NCBI GenBank assembly: GCA_008933995.1
Contig: WARS01000010.1
Coordinates: 8,349,001 to 8,413,000, forward strand
Direction: 5' to 3'
Source of the DNA: Datnioides undecimradiatus
Taxonomy: Eukaryota > Chordata > Actinopteri > Lobotiformes > Datnioididae
Length of the DNA: 64,000 bases
Part shown: one piece after another, positions 1-11,400 of the stretch
Layout of the letters: the number at the start of each line of letters is the position of its first letter
How positions within the stretch are numbered: position 1 is the first letter of the stretch
The notes under the pieces: model-generated
Told to the model about the DNA's origin: nothing
The model's database searches: none
What the model saw: only the letters and a program-made list of their open reading frames with translations
Made by a program: the position numbers and the translations under genes

Positions 1-2
<2 letters not shown>

Positions 3-40
<38 letters not shown>
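3..40. repeat. (GT)19 microsatellite
   Basis: An uninterrupted TG dinucleotide run opens the window. A second, shorter CA run lies at 135-149. Both are simple-sequence repeats, and the open frame read across them (cysteine/valine alternation) is an artefact of the repeat. Confidence 0.97.
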
Positions 41-41
<1 letters not shown>

Positions 42-150
42 CTGTGTATGGGTGGATGGATGGAGGAGAGGAGGTAGAAAGCTTCAGGTTACTTTAGCAA
101 AAGGTGCAGTTTGGACACATTTACATGCGCACATACACACACACACACAT

Positions 151-3050
151 AAAAGCAAATTACTGAGAGTAATCAGGTTAAGGTGAGAAAGTCGGATGGC
201 TCACTTATGCATTTCCCTCTCTCTCTCAGACCACAATCACCTCTCAGTGCACTATTGTAAAAAGACTTTCCACTATTCCTAAAAATCACAAAAGCTATCA
301 GTTTGGTTTAACAGTTTATTACTGTTAATATGAGATGTGGCAGTGTGGTGGCTTCAAACCTGGTTTGTCTCATGAAGCTTCACGTACTGTATCTACACAA
401 ACTGTCATGTTCATTGTGACTCTAGAATCCATGATTCCCCCCCCTTCCTGTCTTCCCCCACAACCAAAAGAATGAAGGCCAACAATGCCAGTGTCGTTAG
501 CAACTTCTTATCAGACGTATTCTCACTGTTGCGTTTATACAGTTTAAGAATATACAGTCCTACATCTTCCAGTTTCACTTTTTAAATGACAAATACAGAC
601 TACTGCCCCCTGCTGGTATGGAGAGTTATACCTTTTCATGCAGGCAGAGGACATATGTTCTGAAGTCTTTGCATCTTTTCAAGTGCAGCTTGAACACACC
701 ACAAAGTCGGGTTGGTGCATCTCTGGCTTCATAACCAGGTTGGCAGAGGGAGTGCTGGGGGTTTATTTTAAGAATGTATATGATCAGTCTCACGCTAATT
801 TGTCTTCTTGTGTTAATTTTCCTTCTATTCACAATAATGTAACATTATATAATAATATGTATGTTTTGCCAAATCATAATGTCTGTCCACATTTGGAGAT
901 GAAATTAGCTCCTCCACATTCTGTTCATATTCTCCGTGGTTCATGTATGGCTGCCCCCCTGGGTACCAGTACCCCTGGCTGGAAATCATTAAAGTAGCAT
1001 GTTCTTTCAATGGTACTTTCCAACATGAGCAGCAACTGCAAGAAATCCAGATAAGGTTAGACTGTATCACATAATTGGGTTTCACCTTCCTAAATCTAGT
1101 TCTGTTATATAATCAAATTATTCTTCCTCCCTTAACATGAAAAAGGAAACCAAGTTCCCCACTAAGATGGGTGTTTCTGAAATTAGAATTCTGCTGAAAG
1201 TGGGAAATAACCTGATTATTATATGCAGTCTCAGTGTTTGTTAAATCAATGGTGGTTTTGATAGACTTTAAACCAGGGGTCCCATAAGCAACAGCGCATA
1301 ATACATAATGAATCAATCTCAGAACACACTTGACACACGGAGCAAATCTCTGCAGTTAAAAAAAAACAAAAAAACAAAGATGAGGAAACTCAATATGTAT
1401 GCACTTTAAGGAAACATTTGTAATGCCTCACGTCTCTTGTCTAGTGGTGTATCAGGCTGTATGAAAACCAATTTCAGAAAACTGAGATCAAACTGCTTTC
1501 ATTTCATACAGATCTTCACCAGAAATGTAATTAGTCAGTCCATGAAAAACGAGCACCATGCTATAGCGCCTCATTACATTTGGAGAATAGTCAAGTAGCC
1601 TCTGCATTCAGATGCCTGACCAACATCCTTCTCCTCTCATGTCGTGTTCCTGTTCTACAGACAACTAAATACATTTTATATTCAAAAAAGGCAAATGATC
1701 TCTTCTTTAAACCGTGAGAACCTTCTAGGAGGAATAAGTGGCAGACAGTTAACCAACTGCTTTGTAAGACATGACCTGCAATGCTTACATTATTCATTGA
1801 AATGGAAAAGTATGCTTGATACCACTGTTACACCAAACACAAAAGTCTCCAGGCCACCTGTTATCCACTTTGTAGAGGAAAAAATAGAGAGATCTAAAAA
1901 CTTAACTTTTGTGTGTATTCATAGTATGTCTACTCTCTCAGCACAGGCTGAGGACCTCTCTTGAATTATTCAGGATCAGACCTGTTGGGGATGTCGAAAA
2001 TTCAATACATCAGCACTTCAGGAAACTTCACCAACCCCATACTCAGACAAAAAAAATACATAAAAGAGGATAGAGACAGAAACCATAAAATAAAATACAC
2101 AGCAACTTCAAACTATCTCACAACCCCCTGCCAACAATATCCCTTAATATTTCATAAAGTTACAATATTATTAGCTACAAGAATGAATATTTATCTTATA
2201 CAGTACAGCACATCCAAATGCCAAAATGATGTGCCTCCATTTCTACCAAACCATCAACAGACCACCATAAAGTTGAAGGATGTAGCTGAGGGTGAGACAG
2301 AGAGCGAGTGAGGAAATCCAGGCTCTAAATAATAACCTAAAAAGACAAACAGCTTCAGAAATAAGTGCAAATATATGAGAAGTAAATCTCTGTTGAAGAA
2401 AGCACCGCCTGCCTACTTTCACTTCATGACTTTACCTCTTGAAGTAAACATGTTGGAAGGAGAGGATGTTTAAAATGTTTCTGGTGAGCAACCTTCTTAA
2501 ATTTGGAAGAGATTCAAATAGACGTATGGTTGAAAATACCAACCAGAACAAATCTGGCTTTGAGAGTTCACTGCTTTCCTGCAAACTGTGACTCTCCTGC
2601 TAGTTTTCTTGCAGCAGGACCGACTGCACCATTTTCATTTTCACTATTCAGTATAGCTACACCCAACCACTAACTGATTAGAGGTCTACTTACACAGAGT
2701 TATTGAAAACTCGCATATAGGGTGGGGATGTACGGGGCCTTTAAACAACATGACATCTTGCTTGACACCTTTGTGTGCGTAGTCTGGTAGTATTGATCAG
2801 AAGTAATCAGGATGATGAGACAACGCTACATTCTACAGCTCCTCCATTTGCAAGACTAAGACACACTTAAAAAAATACTGTTCCTTTGCCTAGACGAGCA
2901 AATGATCATATATCTATTGTACAGCGTTCTGACAGTAATTCTAAAAAAGCCTAAACTCATGATACATTTAATGTTAGGGAAGAAATATGGAGCTCATTGG
3001 GACCCAGTCAGGTTACTGATATAAAGAGAAGAGTTCATGGTTCTTGATGT
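151..3050. other. Non-coding stretch, presumed cadherin intron
   Basis: No coding segment with credible splice sites or recognisable protein similarity was seen on either strand. The DNA is AT-rich single-copy-looking sequence with short homopolymers. Because the cadherin exon at 8163-8399 is on the minus strand and continues to the left, this stretch should lie inside the intron that follows it. A small palindrome (GGGTAC-CA-GTACCC, 961-974) is the only local structure noted. Confidence 0.6.
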
Positions 3051-3059
3051 TTTGTCTGA

Positions 3060-3235
3060 AATACACAAACAAGATGATTTTGTAACCTTAAGACAGAGCC
3101 AGGCTACCTGTTTCATGTTTTCCAGCTTTTATGTTAAGCTAAGCTAACCGGCTGCCTAATGTAACATTGTAGAAGTAGTAAAATACATGAGTTGGATCAA
3201 TCTTCTCATCTGACTCTCCCACCAGTAAAAGGAAA
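3060..3235 (-). repeat. Dispersed teleost repeat, GTTAGCTTAGC family, copy A
   Basis: Read on the minus strand this segment has, in order, a GATGAGAAGATTGAT block, the core GGTTAGCTTAGCTTAACAT, a CTGGAAAACATGAAACAGG block and GCCTGGCTCTGTC. The same blocks occur in the same order at 29.5 kb and 56.1 kb. I recognise the consensus as a very common interspersed repeat of percomorph fish genomes, but I cannot assign a class (MITE or SINE-like) from the sequence. No coding capacity is visible. The edges are approximate. Confidence 0.75.
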
Positions 3236-4045
3236 AAACACAACCAGGGGTTATTGCTTTAACAAAGACATTAATGTATTCTGGAACACTGACCCTGGAT
3301 CTGCCACACATAATACAACCACACATCTGCAGAAATCTCATGTAGTTGCTATTCACAACTTCTTAAAAACTTTGAGCGACTGTATCGTGAAACTTTTGTT
3401 TGGTTGAATCTGTCCCATTTTGCTATACTTAGATTTTGTTTGGATGGGGTTTATGGTGCACAATACAGTTACACACATTAACAAGCACATGCGTAAATGT
3501 TAAGCGGTAGTCCGAGCTTGTCGGCGTCAACTCGGCGACTGTGTTGCACAGATGTTTGGCACAGATTCAAACATCCAATACTTTTTCTCGACAATATGAT
3601 CATTTTAAAGTCTTTGTCTGACCCGTTGGTTCTCTGGCATGTGGCAACACTGATTCTTGAATCTGTCAATCACATGAGGTGGAATAAACATTCACAGCTT
3701 CTTTTTTAAAACAGTAAATTCCCGTTGGTTGACTGCTACGTTCTCTGTTGACCCATTAGAGAAAGTTTAATATTTTCCTGGGTAAACTGAACAATTTATT
3801 GGGTGTTTTGGTCTGAAACCAACCTCAATTCACTCCACACTGTCTTGACTTTGTCCTGACCTCTTCACTGGATCTAAAAATTGCCTCGCTGATGTTGACA
3901 CCAGCCACAGCCCTATACTGTATGTGCGAGAGCCACTGTGAGTGTAAACAATGTTCCTCTTCTGTCCTTTCCCCTACCCTGCTGATAACTACCCTCTAGT
4001 CTGGTTTACACTGCTGTTTTCATCCTCTTTGATTCCCCGGCTCAG

Positions 4046-4229
4046 ATAAAGGCTTTCCCCACCATCCCAGAGGCCCCCAGGATGCCTCATGAGCTCCCCC
4101 CTCTGCGAACTCTTGTCCCTGGGTACCGTGTGTATGATGCCCCCCCTTGTCAGCTTGAATCACCATCCTCTCTGGCTCAACATGCTGCTCTCACCACTCC
4201 CCAGCTGCGCCGACGTGTTTGCGGCACCA
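4046..4229 (+). CDS. Candidate internal coding exon of an unidentified gene
   Basis: I do not recognise this protein. The segment follows a pyrimidine-rich tract ending CCCCGGCTCAG (acceptor at 4043-4045) and runs for 61 codons plus one base to ACCA|GTGAGT (donor at 4230). The frame starting at 4046 has no stop; the other two plus-strand frames are closed early. If unspliced, the frame would run on to TAG at 4241-4243. The translation is rich in Pro, Leu and Arg, with segments such as PHELPPLRTLVPGYRVYDAP and TTPQLRRRVC. Base composition is clearly more GC-rich than its neighbours. It lies antisense within the presumed cadherin intron, with no partner exon recognised nearby. It could be an exon of a plus-strand gene, a lncRNA exon, or a chance open segment (an open frame this long is not rare by itself). 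No transmembrane segment or known domain is visible. Confidence 0.3.
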
Positions 4230-4243
4230 GTGAGTGTGAGTAG

Positions 4244-7100
4244 CTGCTATTGAGGCTGACCTTTGCAGCAGCACCCTGTGCTCTATGATTCTAACCCATT
4301 TGACAGTGGACGTCTAATAGAATGCTAATGAAGTAGTTTGCATAGTAACATGTTGTGTTGGCTCCACTGCAATTATCTGCGGGACTATCCCTGATGCCTG
4401 ATGCGTATTGTTTGATTATTAAACTGAATTACTGTCACGCACAACAGCAGGTCTTTGCCACCAGGTCAGAATGCACTCGTGACGGATTACTCATAAAAAT
4501 GTCTAATGGTTGTTGCCATGAATATGATCAAACAGAAGCACTTGTTGCAAAAAAATGTCCTGTTTCCTACGCCGCATTGCTCGAGACAAGTCATTTCCTT
4601 TCTTCAGCCTCACTTGAGGATTTGACAGCAAGCTATGAGAGACCCTTCCATCAGGAGATGGTTTTTTTTCCATCACGGCTTTTTCATTTGCGTTGGAAGA
4701 AATCCTTTTGTGAGCCGAGCAGCAGAGCACCCAGCTAATACTGCCTGCATGCAGCCTGAATTATAAGGTGAAACAAGTCCATCCATTACTCTTGTTAGTC
4801 AGACTGTCAATTTTGAAGACACATGTAAAAAAAAACAAAACATAATACTGAGATTCAGTTTGTGTGCTTCTACCTCCCATGATGTGAAAGCAGCATTCTG
4901 CCTCACAGGCTGTCTCCGGTCACACGAACATAAACGCATCTATGAAAAAAAGACTTAACAGAATGCAGCAGTAGTGTCAAAAAAGTTATTGAATGGAGGG
5001 GGGAAAAATGACATTCCAAAGTGTAAAGTGAGGAAAGCTGGTGCATTAACGAAACAAAGATCTAAACATGACAGTTGAACTGTCTACTGTGCGCTGACAC
5101 TGCTTATTCAGCAAATTGGTGCTGTTTGAACACTCGCAAATATTTAGTTGCGTGAATACTCTGTAGAAAATGTTAATCGCATCATGTTTACCACTAAGTG
5201 TTTGTTAAGTGGATGAGTCGCTCCGGCGTTCCCGCTTGTTTAAATATGTGCGTCACCCATTTGTGGGGCGGGGGCTGTGCAGTTTAAGGTTCTTTAATGT
5301 ATGTTTCCGCTGGCTTGATGTGACTGCAGCTGATTCCAGGCCAGTACACTTACCCGAGGCAGAGTGCCAAGGCATAATGAAACATTTGGTTGTGAAATTC
5401 AGAATCTGACAGAATGTATTAAAGCCGAGCAGACTGCAGATGCAAAAGGGAGCAGCCAGGCCAAAGTGATGACTTCCCATTTCCTACCAACTATATCATA
5501 TTTCCCTTTGCTCGCAGCCAAACAAATGACTGAATTGTGCAGCGGCTGTGCCATTGTTTGGACACACATTCCTATTGTTTGTCATATTAGATTCTTTGGG
5601 CATATCTGACAAGAGCAATTACTGGTCGTGTCACTCTGGCGTTTTTGCTCATCACCTGCTGGAAATTTTAAAGCTGAGGTTGAAAAACCAGCTTCAGTTT
5701 GGCTTCGTGTGTTGTTGTTTTTTTGCAGAAACAACATAAGGAATTCATTTCTAGTAAGGTCATTTTGTTGACATGGCGAGACCTTCCATGTCGCTCATAC
5801 TGAGTCACGAGGTCAGGGTGTTGCGCCCGGACTTTTTACAGCGTGTCCTTGTGATACCACACAAACACACACCATGTGACATCTATGATCTTAGGGAACA
5901 AATAATGTGACAGCCTCTCAAGCTCCCAGGCAGCCCACTCTGCCCGCGGGGAGTGAATGAATCTGATTTTTCATATTTCTGGATCGGTTAGATTGGGCTT
6001 GGGCATGAGGTCAGATGTAAAGATGGAGCCAGTCTGACTTTTTACATGCCTGCTGCTTTGTTATCTGTGTAGCATTACCATTATAAATGCATGGATACCA
6101 AACAAAACAAAGGATCAATCAATACATGTATGGAGGGGAGAAAATAAAAAGGCTACCTGTTAGAAAAAAAAGGGCTTGCAAATGAGTTTGTGTATATTCC
6201 ATGTGGATAAGCAGATCTCTACACATCTATGAATAAGTAATCAGCCCGCTCGCGTCCTGCGGGATTTACTAACAAGAAAAGCAATCAGACACGAGCATGT
6301 GTAAAAGAAAAGCACTCGAAATTCCTGAGCACTGTACTCGCCTCTCTTCTGTAACTTTCAAATGGGCAACACGGGAAGAGGGACACATTTGAATCAGAGA
6401 GCAGATGTTCCCAAGCAAAAGATACACTGCCCACTAGTCAGATGTAGTTGATATCTGGAGACACACACATCAGACCAGACGGCGTATTTGAGATACCGCG
6501 GACCGCTCGGACAAGAAACGACCTTTAGCTGAACTCCAGCAGTGTCACAAATAGGCTGATTTATATGCTTTCCTCCAACAACCCTCTGGTATAAAAAAAA
6601 AGAAAGAAAAAAAACAGAGAGGAGAACAATGGGACAGTCAAATGTATCCTAATTCCAGCTGGAGACGCTAATCCAGTTCAGAGACAGCAAGGAAATGGGC
6701 TTGTGAGAGCAGACCCAGCAAATACATGCAGATGAGAATGATTATCCTGCAGATGAGCGGAAAGATGAAAACTAATTTAATAATAAGACCAGAAAATTCT
6801 CCAAGATAACAGGGATCTAGAGACCAATCCAAGACCCATCTGGCCTGCACTGCACACACCAGAGCCATTTTCCGAGGCAGGAGCTGTCCATTTACACAGT
6901 GGTGCTGAAAGCGGGGGAGCAGCGTTTTGTGTACACCAAACACTGCGATGTAAAACAACAACCCAACCATGCAATTTTTAATAAAATAGACTTTTTTAAA
7001 TCACACATGTTAAGTAGATCTGGAAAATAACAGAGCAGTACATTTACTTCACATCTAAGGTAACTAGTTTCTTCCAGGTGTGGAGTGTAAACGAGTACTT
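4244..7100. other. Non-coding stretch, presumed cadherin intron
   Basis: No gene could be supported. An open frame at 4355-4738 (127 codons) has AT-rich irregular codon use and no domain, and the frames near 6.7-6.97 kb are similarly unconvincing. Short A-rich runs occur near 6.17 and 6.6 kb. Read on the minus strand this would be intron after the first coding cadherin exon. Confidence 0.55.
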
Positions 7101-7129
7101 TTATTCAGGTTGTGTGTGTTCACAGACAC

Positions 7130-7312
7130 ACACCCAGACGGATCGGATTGGCGGTCACACCTCCTCCACTCTGGTGCTGCGGAGCGCCTCAGGGCCATGT
7201 GCTCAGCCTCCTCTTGTTCACGCCGCACGCCCATGATTGTAATCCCCAAACGTGGGAGAAAAATCCGGTGTGACGTTCACAGCCGCCATCGTCGGCCGGA
7301 TCACAAACAGTG
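7130..7312. other. Small CpG-rich islet
   Basis: About 180 bases carry a dense cluster of CpG dinucleotides (for example GGATCGGATTGGCGGTC, CTGCGGAGCGCC and ATCGTCGGCCGG) inside otherwise CpG-poor AT-rich DNA. Overlapping open frames exist on both strands, but neither resembles a known protein. It could be a small regulatory element, an orphan exon or a fragment of a GC-rich transposon. It sits about 0.85 kb downstream of the cadherin exon in gene direction, inside the following intron. Confidence 0.45.
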
Positions 7313-7429
7313 ATGAGAATTTGTGTCGTATTAGACACAACAATAAACCTTATTGTGTACGTAGATTGATAAACACTTACAAATGTCCCCACATCTGCTG
7401 ATAACTGCATGGTTGTGGTTTACCTGCTA

Positions 7430-7520
7430 CATTTAAACTGTAATGGAGTAGCTTTCACACCATCGTACTCCTACTTCTGTGTCAGAGAACTATCTGAGTA
7501 CTTCCTCCACTGGTCTGCAT
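7430..7520 (+). repeat. Partial copy of the GTACTTTTACT-type dispersed repeat
   Basis: The segment reads TAATGGAGTAGC..., then a short stretch, then ATCTGAGTACTTCCTCCACT. This matches the 3' end of a widespread teleost repeat whose consensus ends with 'ggagtatttttacat...gatctgagtacttcttccac'. Longer copies of the same family lie at 43.5 and 50.8 kb. Related GAGTACTTTTATTC sequence at 7093-7106 may belong to the same insertion, split by the CpG-rich islet. Assignment is from memory of the consensus. Confidence 0.55.
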
Positions 7521-8162
7521 ATATTTTTACCTGAAGGCAATGTGATTCATAATAGAAAAGCAGCATTATCGTATCGCACCGATGCGCGATTAGTCACTTT
7601 GTCGGTGCACCCTCACATTAACTGTGCCATTTGTGTCACTGGGAGGGTTTTTACACTTTTTTTTCTAAATCTGCCAAAACATGCATTACTTTGATCTATC
7701 TGCTTGCACCTTGGCAGAACACCTACTCTACAAAGACACATTTGAGTAATATGTACCTTTTCTGGGGGGGAATGATTACAATGCAAATTACCTTGTCAAG
7801 TCCTACACCGTCCTCTAAACTAAAACTGTACGTTTATACAAGCAAATACGTCAGCCTGGCTGGAAAAGGACGCAGAGTGCCTTCCCACACTGTCTGCGTT
7901 TTGTCTTTCCATTTGTTTCACATTTATATAGGGCATTGGGAATATGTACAACTCTGTAAAACACTGCTGTGTCCCAGATTTCTGCAGGTCATTATGCTAA
8001 GAGGTTATTGATATGTGTATTACTGTACAGGTGCAGTAAACCTGCAGCCGGATGTGCAAAAATAGAGTATGTGAGGATGTGTGAGGAGACAGAGTCACAT
8101 TTTAAATAACTGTTTCTTGTGCATGTAATAAGCCGATGCATTAACAATCACAGATCACTTAC

Positions 8163-8399
8163 CTTTCCAACATAGAGTGGTTCATTTCCTGTGTACTCCT
8201 CCAATACGAAGAACTGGTTCCATACCCAGCTGCGTTTGTGTCTGTGCAGGACCTCCCAGGGGTCTGGATCAGAGTGTGGGGACTTCTCCAGATCCCCAGA
8301 GCTGGGATTCAACCCCCAGCAGCCCCGCTCCCGCAAGGGAAACAGAAGCGCCAGGAGAGCCAGGGCTCTGCATATGCCTGAGCAACACCACCCCATCAT
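8163..8399 (-). CDS. Type II classical cadherin, first coding exon (cdh7/cdh20/cdh22 group)
   Basis: This exon encodes the amino terminus of a calcium-dependent cell-adhesion receptor. The 79 residues comprise a signal peptide with hydrophobic core ALALLALLF (about residues 12-20), a short prodomain, the proprotein-convertase site RHKR (53-56), and the start of the first cadherin repeat, [15 protein letters not shown]... to YVGK. W58 and W60 are the two tryptophans that dock into the partner molecule in type II cadherins. The exon ends exactly at the family-typical YVGK|LHSD boundary with a perfect donor AAG|GTAAGT (phase 0). I chose the ATG at 8397-8399 (first of two adjacent Met codons), because an in-frame ATG at 8475-8477 lies upstream of a strong acceptor and would be intronic. 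The EC1 start differs from human CDH20 and CDH22 by about two residues each and from CDH7 by about three (from memory), so no paralogue is assigned. The next exon was not found in 1-8162. Confidence 0.95.
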
Positions 8400-8446
8400 C
8401 TGGGCCTCCTCCAAAAAGCACCGAGGCCAGAAGAGGAGCGAGAAAA
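8400..8446 (-). other. Cadherin 5' UTR segment and 3' splice site
   Basis: On the minus strand CTGTCTTTTTTTAG ends at 8447, giving a strong acceptor with a pyrimidine tract, followed by 47 bases without any ATG up to the chosen start codon. A weaker alternative acceptor (CATTTCAG) would begin the exon at 8465. An acceptor here implies at least one upstream non-coding exon. Confidence 0.7.
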
Positions 8447-8469
8447 CTAAAAAAAGACAGTGAGGCTGA

Positions 8470-11400
8470 AATGTCAAACCCTCAGGGTTTTATCCACACA
8501 GTCCTGACCCTGTGTTTCACCAGAAAGCAAGAGCAGTCAGACCCTACACATGGGTTGAAAAAGAGTCAAGCTCTGCATTTTGCTGCGTTGCTCTTCTTTT
8601 TTTCTTGATTGGAGACTAAAAGTGGGGTAATTCCCTCCACTTTGGAGCCAGGGAGTTGACATTAAAGCTGGCTAACAGGGTCAGTGGCGACCGGGCAGGC
8701 TTCAACACACAGGCTGTATAATTGGCACCTATCAGAACAGAGAGAGAGAGAGGGAAGGAGAGAGAAAAAAAGAGGGGAGAGACAAAGACATAGAGGAGAG
8801 AAGAGAGAAAGTACCGTCAGCAAAATTGCCTCGGTGACCGCAGTCACTTTAGACAGCAAGTAATGTGCTTGCTGATGCAACGATAATGACATTTTTCACC
8901 AATCATAAAGAAATTGGTCAAAAATGAATAGACAGTAAATATGCTACAGACAATCAACATGACGTCCTTCACATGCGCACACGCACTCACGCACACACTC
9001 ACCTACACACGTGCTAAAGGCGAATTGTGCGGAGGTCAGAGTGTTAATCAGGGTAAGATGGAGGGGAAAATGACCTGGACTTTTCAATGCACATAAGCAA
9101 AGAGATTTCACAGCGAGTGAAACAACAGTGGCTGCGCGGAATAACAATCAAAAACGCCATTCAGGCTGCCTCCCAATTATCTGGGCTCTACCTCACCAAG
9201 GTCATTATTTTGTCACATTTTCTTTGTATAAGATCATGGCGTAATGGTGGCGGGGCTTGCCACTCAACACTAACAAGCCACATGATCTGTGTGGCGAGCT
9301 CTCATCGCTGAGATTAAAAATAAATCTGAGCTGTCAGCAGCATGATGGCCCGAGCGCTCCTGACCTCTACTCCGAGCAGTCTGTTTGCCGGCCTGAGCAC
9401 ATGCAAAGGGGACTCTGTCTCCCTGCCGTCGTCATGCCGTGACAGATCCCCCAAGATGCCAGAACATGAAGACTTGTCAAAGCAGAGAAAAGCATCGGCT
9501 CCTGACAGATAATGTTCTTCATGTCACAACACATCCTGGCAGTCCTGAGTAGTTGAGCAATTACATGAACGTCATAATATCGCTAGTATTATCTGTCTAA
9601 TTTGACGCGTAACAATGGCTTCGACAAATTCCCTCAATAAATATTTTGAGGAGGCAACAGTCCACGTGGGGAGCCGGGTGCAGATGTGCAGCTGGGAAAT
9701 TTATGCAGTAAATGCTGGGATGATACCGACTCAGAAATGGCATTTTTAAACTTCAGGAGGTCTTTTCAAAGCAGACGTTTAGAAAACTGAGAGCTTGACC
9801 GCACGTTTATTTATTTCCTCGCCGACCTCTCTTTCTCTCTCCTCTGCGCGGAGTATTGGCAGGGCCCTGGATGTGGAAGGTAATTGCTTTGGCATAAAGT
9901 GACCTCTTTCTTCCCACTCAGATTCTCCAGTTCTCATTTTACTTCCTCTCTGCCCCACAGCAAATAAAACAGCACACCACACATCCTGTGGAAGTGATTT
10001 GTTGTACTTTGCCACAGCAAAGTCATTACCGAGTGCTAATAATTAACACAGCCATAAATCATAACAGAGTGATTGTCACCTCAGCAGACACCTAGATGTT
10101 TGTGAGAAGCACTCTGATTATATGAGGATCTATTTTTAAAATGCCTGACTTATGAACTCTTTTTAAAATTTCCTGTCCCTTTCGGGTCAAGGAAGCAAGT
10201 CCATGAACACCCCTCTAAAACCAAAACTTTATCCAAGAGGCCACACAGCTTCGGGAAACATTTCACCCCGATCAGCTCTTGCTTCTTTTAACGTGAAGTA
10301 GAACACAATAAGCCGACACGCTAAGGCTGCAACACACCGGCGTGCGCGGACAAACACACACAAAGTGGCTGCCTCTGCATGACAATTTAATGGTAGAGGT
10401 GGAAAGTGGAGCAGATCTGGCTGCAGGGCAGCACGAGTTGTGAAGGCAGGTTGCAGCGGTGGTATTGTGGGAGAGAAAATCGGCGCAGGGTCAGTTTGAG
10501 CCGAGCGCCCAGAGTTCTTGCTCTCAATGCTTCTCATTTCGCTAAACCCTGAGCGCTGGAAGAGAGATGGGAGTCAGACGAAGGCTGCAGATAACACTAA
10601 TGTAGTTGTGTGTGCAGCAGCGTTGCTCCATAAGGAGGCCCGTTATTAAATGAGCTTTTACTGATTTACTGTCTAGTTGATTTGTCCAAATTATAAAGTA
10701 ATTCATGCTGCAGAGAAAACATTTTTTCCAGTGAAAGCTTGAAATTAACGGCTCACAAATACAAACACAAAGAGATGGATGTGACAAGAGAGTGTTTCCT
10801 CATGACGACTTCCATTTCTCCTTCCTGTTGGTGTCAGGTGATTGACAGCGAGCAGAGCGTTACACGGCGCCAATATGAAAACACTCAAACACACACACAA
10901 TAAAGTGACAACCAAACTTTGTCGGAAACCAAATGAGGGCGCCGTGTTTTCTGTGATGGATTATCTCGCTCGGTGGAAGTTGTTTTTCATATTGTACAGG
11001 GGGGACAACCGGGCCTGAGGTCTGCGAGTACGACGACTGACAAAATGTAAAGGAGAAAGGCAAAGTGAGACAAACAGTGGCAATGTGCTTCAACATCCAG
11101 ATATCAAACTGTCTATTATTCTTCATTTAAAGGCAGTTTTACCAGTTTTCTGCCTTAAAGCAGCTTGCAGTGTTTTGGTGCCAAACGCTCTAAATGCTTC
11201 AGTTGGTTTTCCGCCCTGCAGAGAAAAATCAAACTGGTGCTTTTCCTCTTATCATTTCAAAATATTCAAATATCAGCATAAAATATCCTCCTCTGGCTGC
11301 ACTCAGTCTTGCAAAACCAGCCTTGCAAAGTCCACATTTGACTTCCTGTAAAGAGAAGCAAGACTCATTGTTGGGCAGTGTCAAAGCGATGACACTAAAT

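Noticed and set aside
1..8162. Search for the next cadherin exon (LHSD...GSIKYILSGEG type).
   Set aside because: No segment on the minus strand encodes these conserved residues; the exon must lie beyond the left edge.
8177..8608. Plus-strand frame of 143 codons over the cadherin exon.
   Set aside because: It is the antisense shadow of the true minus-strand exon, whose product is recognised.
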